A stretch of DNA of 9,237 bases from Bacillota bacterium (GTDB taxonomy: Bacteria > Bacillota > Sulfobacillia > Symbiobacteriales > Symbiobacteriaceae): positions 1 to 9,237 of the forward strand of contig JAQBPS010000451.1 of NCBI GenBank assembly GCA_028287415.1. Direction: 5' to 3'. Of this stretch, positions 6,237 to 9,237 are shown piece by piece. A model generated the notes under the pieces. The model was not told where the DNA came from and did not search any database. It saw only the letters and a program-made list of their open reading frames with translations. Numbering within the stretch: position 1 is the stretch's first letter; each line of letters opens with the position of its first letter. The position numbers and the translations under genes are program-made.

Positions 6237-6246
6237 GTCGCGGGCC

Positions 6247-7734
6247 GTGAGCGCTGCCGAACTGCTACGTATGGAAGGGATCAGCAAGTCCTTTCCCGGT
6301 GTAAAAGCTCTCCGGGGGGTCTCCCTGCGGCTCGACCAGGGCGAGGTGCTGGGAGTCTGCGGTGAGAACGGCGCGGGCAAGTCGACCTTGATGAAGATCC
6401 TGAGCGGGATCTATCAGGCCGAGACCGGCGAGATCCGGTTCGCCGGGCAGCCGGTGAAAATCAGTTCCCCCCGCCACGCGGAAGGCCTGGGCATCGCCAT
6501 CGTGCACCAGGAACTCAACCTTGTTCCGCACCTGACGGTGGCTGAGAACATCCTGATGGGGCGCATCCCGTCGCGGATGGGGATCGTGTCGAAGTCGGCC
6601 ATGTTCCGGCGGGCAGCAGAACTGCTGGCGGAGATCGGCTTTGACCTGAACCCGCATGCGGCTGCGCGTGACCTGGGCATCGGACAGCAACAGGCGGTCG
6701 AATTGGTCAAGAGCCTGTCGACCGAGGCCCGCATTGTGATTATGGATGAGCCCACAGCCGCTCTGAGCCCGGACGAAGCCGACAAGCTGTTCGAGGTGAT
6801 CGAAAGGCTCCGGCACAGGGGTATCGGCATCATCTACATCTCCCACCGGCTCGAAGAGGTCATGGCGATCACGGACCGTATCGTCGTCCTGCGGGACGGG
6901 GAAATGGTCGGCGAACGGAAAACCACGGACACCACAATCCCCGAGATTGTAAACCTGATGGTCGGGCGCAAAGTCGAAAACCTCTTTGACCACGAGTCCA
7001 CGGTCAGGTCGGAAGTCCTGCTCGAAGTGCAGGGCCTCTCCCGCGATGGCCGGGTTTATGACGTCAGCTTTTCGCTCCGGCGGGGCGAAGTGGTGGGGAT
7101 AGCCGGCCTCATGGGCTCGGGCCGTACCGAGCTGCTGGAGGCGATCTACGGGGCGGCCCCGCGGTCCGCCGGCAAAGTGCGGGTGGCAGGCGATCAGGTG
7201 GCTGCCGCCTCCCCTTATGACGCCATCAGCAAGGGGATGGTGTTCCTGCCGGAGGACCGCAAGACGCAGGCGCTGATGCTGAGTCAGTCGATCCGCAAGA
7301 ACATCACCCTCCCCATTCTCAGCCGGCTGAAGGGGCTGTTCGGGACGGTGGCCGTGGGCCGGGAGATGAGCCTGGTAGAGGATCTGTCACGGCAGCTCAA
7401 AGTGAAAGCGCCGTCGTCGGAGACGGTGGTGCAGGGACTGAGCGGCGGCAACCAGCAAAAAGTCGTGCTGGCAAAATGGATTGGCACCAAGCCGAAGGTG
7501 CTCCTCCTGGATGAGCCCACACGCGGGATTGACGTGGGCGCCAAGGCCGAGATCTATGAACTGATCCGCCGGCTGGCTGCCGACGGGGCGGGCGTGGTGC
7601 TGGTCTCATCCGAACTCCCCGAGGTGCTCGGTCTGAGCGACCGCGTGCTGGTCATGAACAAGGGACGGGTGGCTGCCGAGTTTGACCGTGCCGATGCGAC
7701 GCCGGATTCAGTCATGCTGGCTGCGACACGGTAA
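6247..7734 (+). CDS. Sugar ABC transporter ATP-binding protein, two nucleotide-binding domains
   Basis: This is the cytoplasmic motor of a CUT2 (ribose-type) sugar importer, 495 residues, the usual length of RbsA/MglA-like proteins. The start is GTG 6247, because AAGGAGGT (6231-6238) lies just before it; an earlier GTG at 6211 falls inside a hairpin. Domain 1 shows Walker A GENGAGKST (39-47), the Q-loop HQELN (87-91), the signature LGIGQQQ (143-149), Walker B IVIMDEPT (163-170) and the switch His200. Domain 2 shows a degenerate Walker A, GLMGSGRTE (287-295), lacking the lysine as is normal in this family, then LPEDRK (334-339), the signature LSGGNQQKV (398-406) and Walker B VLLLDEPTRGIDVGAK (418-433). 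It works with the permease 38 nt downstream and the lipoprotein upstream. The sugar cannot be told from the ATPase. Confidence 0.95.
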   Translation: MSAAELLRMEGISKSFPGVKALRGVSLRLDQGEVLGVCGENGAGKSTLMKILSGIYQAETGEIRFAGQPVKISSPRHAEGLGIAIVHQELNLVPHLTVAENILMGRIPSRMGIVSKSAMFRRAAELLAEIGFDLNPHAAARDLGIGQQQAVELVKSLSTEARIVIMDEPTAALSPDEADKLFEVIERLRHRGIGIIYISHRLEEVMAITDRIVVLRDGEMVGERKTTDTTIPEIVNLMVGRKVENLFDHESTVRSEVLLEVQGLSRDGRVYDVSFSLRRGEVVGIAGLMGSGRTELLEAIYGAAPRSAGKVRVAGDQVAAASPYDAISKGMVFLPEDRKTQALMLSQSIRKNITLPILSRLKGLFGTVAVGREMSLVEDLSRQLKVKAPSSETVVQGLSGGNQQKVVLAKWIGTKPKVLLLDEPTRGIDVGAKAEIYELIRRLAADGAGVVLVSSELPEVLGLSDRVLVMNKGRVAAEFDRADATPDSVMLAATR

Positions 7735-7772
7735 AGCCGCAAGGCTATCTGTTCCGAAAAGGAGGAGCAAGC

Positions 7773-8753
7773 ATGAGTTCCCGGGAAATAGGTGCACGTC
7801 AGATCTCTGCCAAAGCTTATCTTCGACGGCTGGGTGCGTTTACGGGCCTTATTCTGCTGTGCGCCGGTCTCGCCTTCGCCACCCCCGTCTTCCTGACGGT
7901 CAACAACCTGCTGAACGTGCTGCGCCAGGTTTCCGTGATCTCCCTGATCGGGCTCGGCGAGACGTTTGTCATCCTCAGCGGGGGCATTGACCTGTCGGTA
8001 GGGTCGATGCTTGGCCTCACCGGCATAGTCACCGCCCTGACCGCCAGATCCGGGGCCGGATTCGCCACCGCGGCGCTGACCGGTGTGCTGGCAGCCGGCC
8101 TGATGGGCCTGGTCAACGGCCTGGTCCATACGCTGGGCCGCCTCCCCTCCTTCATCACCACGCTCGGCACCATGGCGGTGGCCCGCGGCCTCGCCTATGT
8201 GCTGAGCAAGGGCGTCCCGATCTCCGGTTTCCCCGGAGGGTTCAAGGTTCTGGGCCAGGGCTACTTCCTCGGGATCCCGGTGCCCGTGATCGTCGTGCTC
8301 ATCATGGCGCTGATCTGCAGCTTTGTCCTGACCGGCACGGTCTTCGGCCGGTACGTCTATGCGATCGGCAGCAACGAGCGTGCGGTCAAGCTGACCGGTA
8401 TTCGCGTGAACCTCTATAAGAACCTGATCTTTGTCGCCTCGGGCCTGCTCACCGGCGTGGCTGCCTTGATCGCCCTCGGCCGTCTCCAGTCCGCCCATCC
8501 GACGAGTGGCAGTGGTTATGAGCTGAACGCCATCGCCGCTGTGGTGATTGGCGGCGCCAGTCTCTCCGGCGGCGAGGGCGGTCCCTGGGGCACCATTCTC
8601 GGCGCTCTGATCATGGGCGTCATCGAAAACGGGCTGACGCTTCTGAACGTGAATGCGTTCTGGCAGCAGGTGGTCATCGGCAGCGTCATTATTCTCGCCG
8701 TACTGGTGGACCGACTGAGCCGTGCCGAGCGGACCGACGCCATTGTGAAGTAG
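7773..8753 (+). CDS. Sugar ABC transporter permease (ribose type)
   Basis: This is the membrane channel subunit of the importer, 326 residues, similar in length to RbsC. Hydrophobic segments begin at about 21, 52, 74, 97, 126, 168, 217, 252, 274 and 299, giving eight to ten likely membrane spans. Family landmarks are GETFVILSGGIDLSVGS (62-78), the ATPase-coupling loop FGRYVYAIGSNERAVKLTGI (191-210), and GGASLSGGEGG (260-270) followed by GTILGALIMGVIENGL. GGAGG at 7761-7765 precedes the ATG by seven bases. The 38-nt gap after the ATPase contains a four-pair stem with a GCAA loop (7735-7746). It probably forms a homodimer with the double-domain ATPase. Only one permease gene is present, as usual in this family. 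Confidence 0.94.
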   Translation: MSSREIGARQISAKAYLRRLGAFTGLILLCAGLAFATPVFLTVNNLLNVLRQVSVISLIGLGETFVILSGGIDLSVGSMLGLTGIVTALTARSGAGFATAALTGVLAAGLMGLVNGLVHTLGRLPSFITTLGTMAVARGLAYVLSKGVPISGFPGGFKVLGQGYFLGIPVPVIVVLIMALICSFVLTGTVFGRYVYAIGSNERAVKLTGIRVNLYKNLIFVASGLLTGVAALIALGRLQSAHPTSGSGYELNAIAAVVIGGASLSGGEGGPWGTILGALIMGVIENGLTLLNVNAFWQQVVIGSVIILAVLVDRLSRAERTDAIVK

Positions 8754-8786
8754 TCGCACGGAGCGCAGGGGGCTGCTTGTGGAGGC

Positions 8787-8826
8787 TCACCCTGATTATC
8801 TGAGGGTTCACTGCATCGGAGGGTGA
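8787..8826 (+). promoter_or_regulatory. Possible structured leader before the regulator gene
   Basis: TCACCCT (8787-8793) is complementary to AGGGTGA (8820-8826), which covers part of the regulator's ribosome binding site. Five of its bases can instead pair with AGGGT (8803-8807). The 78-nt gap contains no copy of the AAACGTTT core. The pairings are short and tentative. Confidence 0.25.
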
Positions 8827-8831
8827 CCGGC

Positions 8832-9237
8832 TTGCGCACCAGGGCAGAACCACGTACAACCATCAAGGACATTGCCAGAGAGACGGGCGTGACCGGGGCC
8901 TCAGTTTCGCGGGTACTGAACGACCCGCATTTTGGCAGCGTGGAAACGCGTAAGCGAGTGCTTGAGGCAGTTCGCCGCCTTGGCTACTCCCCGAATCATG
9001 CTGCGCGGGGACTGGTGCGGCAGGCGTCCACGATCATCGGCCTGTGTATCAACGATATTGAAAACCCGTTCTGTGCCGCCTTCGCCCGGGGCATTGAGGA
9101 TGCCGCCAACCGTCACGGTTACACAGTCGCCCTGTGCAATACCGATGAAAACCCGCTCAAGGAGCTGGCGTATGTCCATACCCTGCTGGGCTGGCAGGTG
9201 GCCGGACTGATCCTCAGTGCGACCCATTCCGCGGGTC
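8832..9237 (+). CDS. LacI-family transcriptional regulator, N-terminal part (3' end outside window)
   Basis: The last 406 bases encode 135 residues of a LacI-type regulator before the window ends. The N-terminal helix-turn-helix reads TIKDIARETGVTGASVSRVLND (10-31). RKRVLEAVRRLGYSPNHAARGL (40-61) then ends in the hinge helix, with Leu61 in the position that inserts into the central CG step of operators in this family. The effector domain starts at TIIGLCINDIENPFCAAFARGIEDAA (67-92). The start is taken as TTG 8832, with GGAGGG (8818-8823) eight bases ahead; the in-frame GTG at 8823 overlaps that site and is less likely. It follows the permease in the same direction, so it is probably a local regulator responding to the imported sugar or its isomer and binding the two AAACGTTT palindromes. 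Repression rather than activation is the common mode but is not shown here. Confidence 0.93.
   Translation, partial: MRTRAEPRTTIKDIARETGVTGASVSRVLNDPHFGSVETRKRVLEAVRRLGYSPNHAARGLVRQASTIIGLCINDIENPFCAAFARGIEDAANRHGYTVALCNTDENPLKELAYVHTLLGWQVAGLILSATHSAG

Noticed and set aside
7554..8759. A 401-codon minus-strand frame opposite the permease
   Set aside because: Its hydrophilic His/Gln/Asp-rich sequence mirrors the hydrophobic codons of the permease; it is a shadow.
1..9237. Insertion sequences, CRISPR arrays, tRNA or rRNA genes
   Set aside because: I found no transposase motifs, regularly spaced repeats, or tRNA/rRNA-like sequence in either strand by eye.

Overview
The window looks like chromosomal DNA from a high-GC Gram-positive bacterium, Symbiobacterium- or Bacillales/Clostridia-like. 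The reasons are strong AGGAGG-type ribosome binding sites, GTG and TTG starts, a lipoprotein-type sugar-binding protein, a ribulokinase very close to the Bacillus AraB form, and a glycosyltransferase tail of a type I know from Bacillus relatives. This placement is inference from family resemblance, not a database result.

Left part (1-2118): the C-terminal part of a family 2 glycosyltransferase-like gene (+) ends 46 nt from the end of a convergent alpha/beta hydrolase gene (-). An inverted repeat fills that gap exactly. Upstream of the hydrolase, on the + strand, lies a broken uracil-DNA glycosylase gene: its N-terminal cysteine motif is joined out of frame to its C-terminal motif, with the middle missing. 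A good minus-strand promoter (TTGATT-17-TATAAT) beyond it could drive the hydrolase through a long leader. Next come several tight hairpins (1822-1943) and an AT-rich leader with operator-like palindromes.

Right part (2119-9237): a seven-gene, same-strand sugar operon. Its order is araB (ribulokinase), araD (L-ribulose-5-phosphate 4-epimerase), a ribose-type ABC sugar-binding lipoprotein, a D-lyxose isomerase-family cupin enzyme, a double-domain sugar ABC ATPase, a ribose-type permease, and a LacI-family regulator cut by the window end.

Working model: the transporter imports a pentose, the isomerase makes the ketopentose, AraB phosphorylates it, and AraD (when the product is L-ribulose 5-phosphate) converts it to D-xylulose 5-phosphate for the pentose phosphate pathway. 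The usual L-arabinose isomerase gene (araA) is absent from the window. The D-lyxose isomerase-family enzyme stands in its place, so L-ribose and/or D-lyxose is an attractive candidate substrate. Two palindromes sharing the core AAACGTTT, one before araB and one before the binding-protein gene, are candidate operators for the LacI-family regulator.
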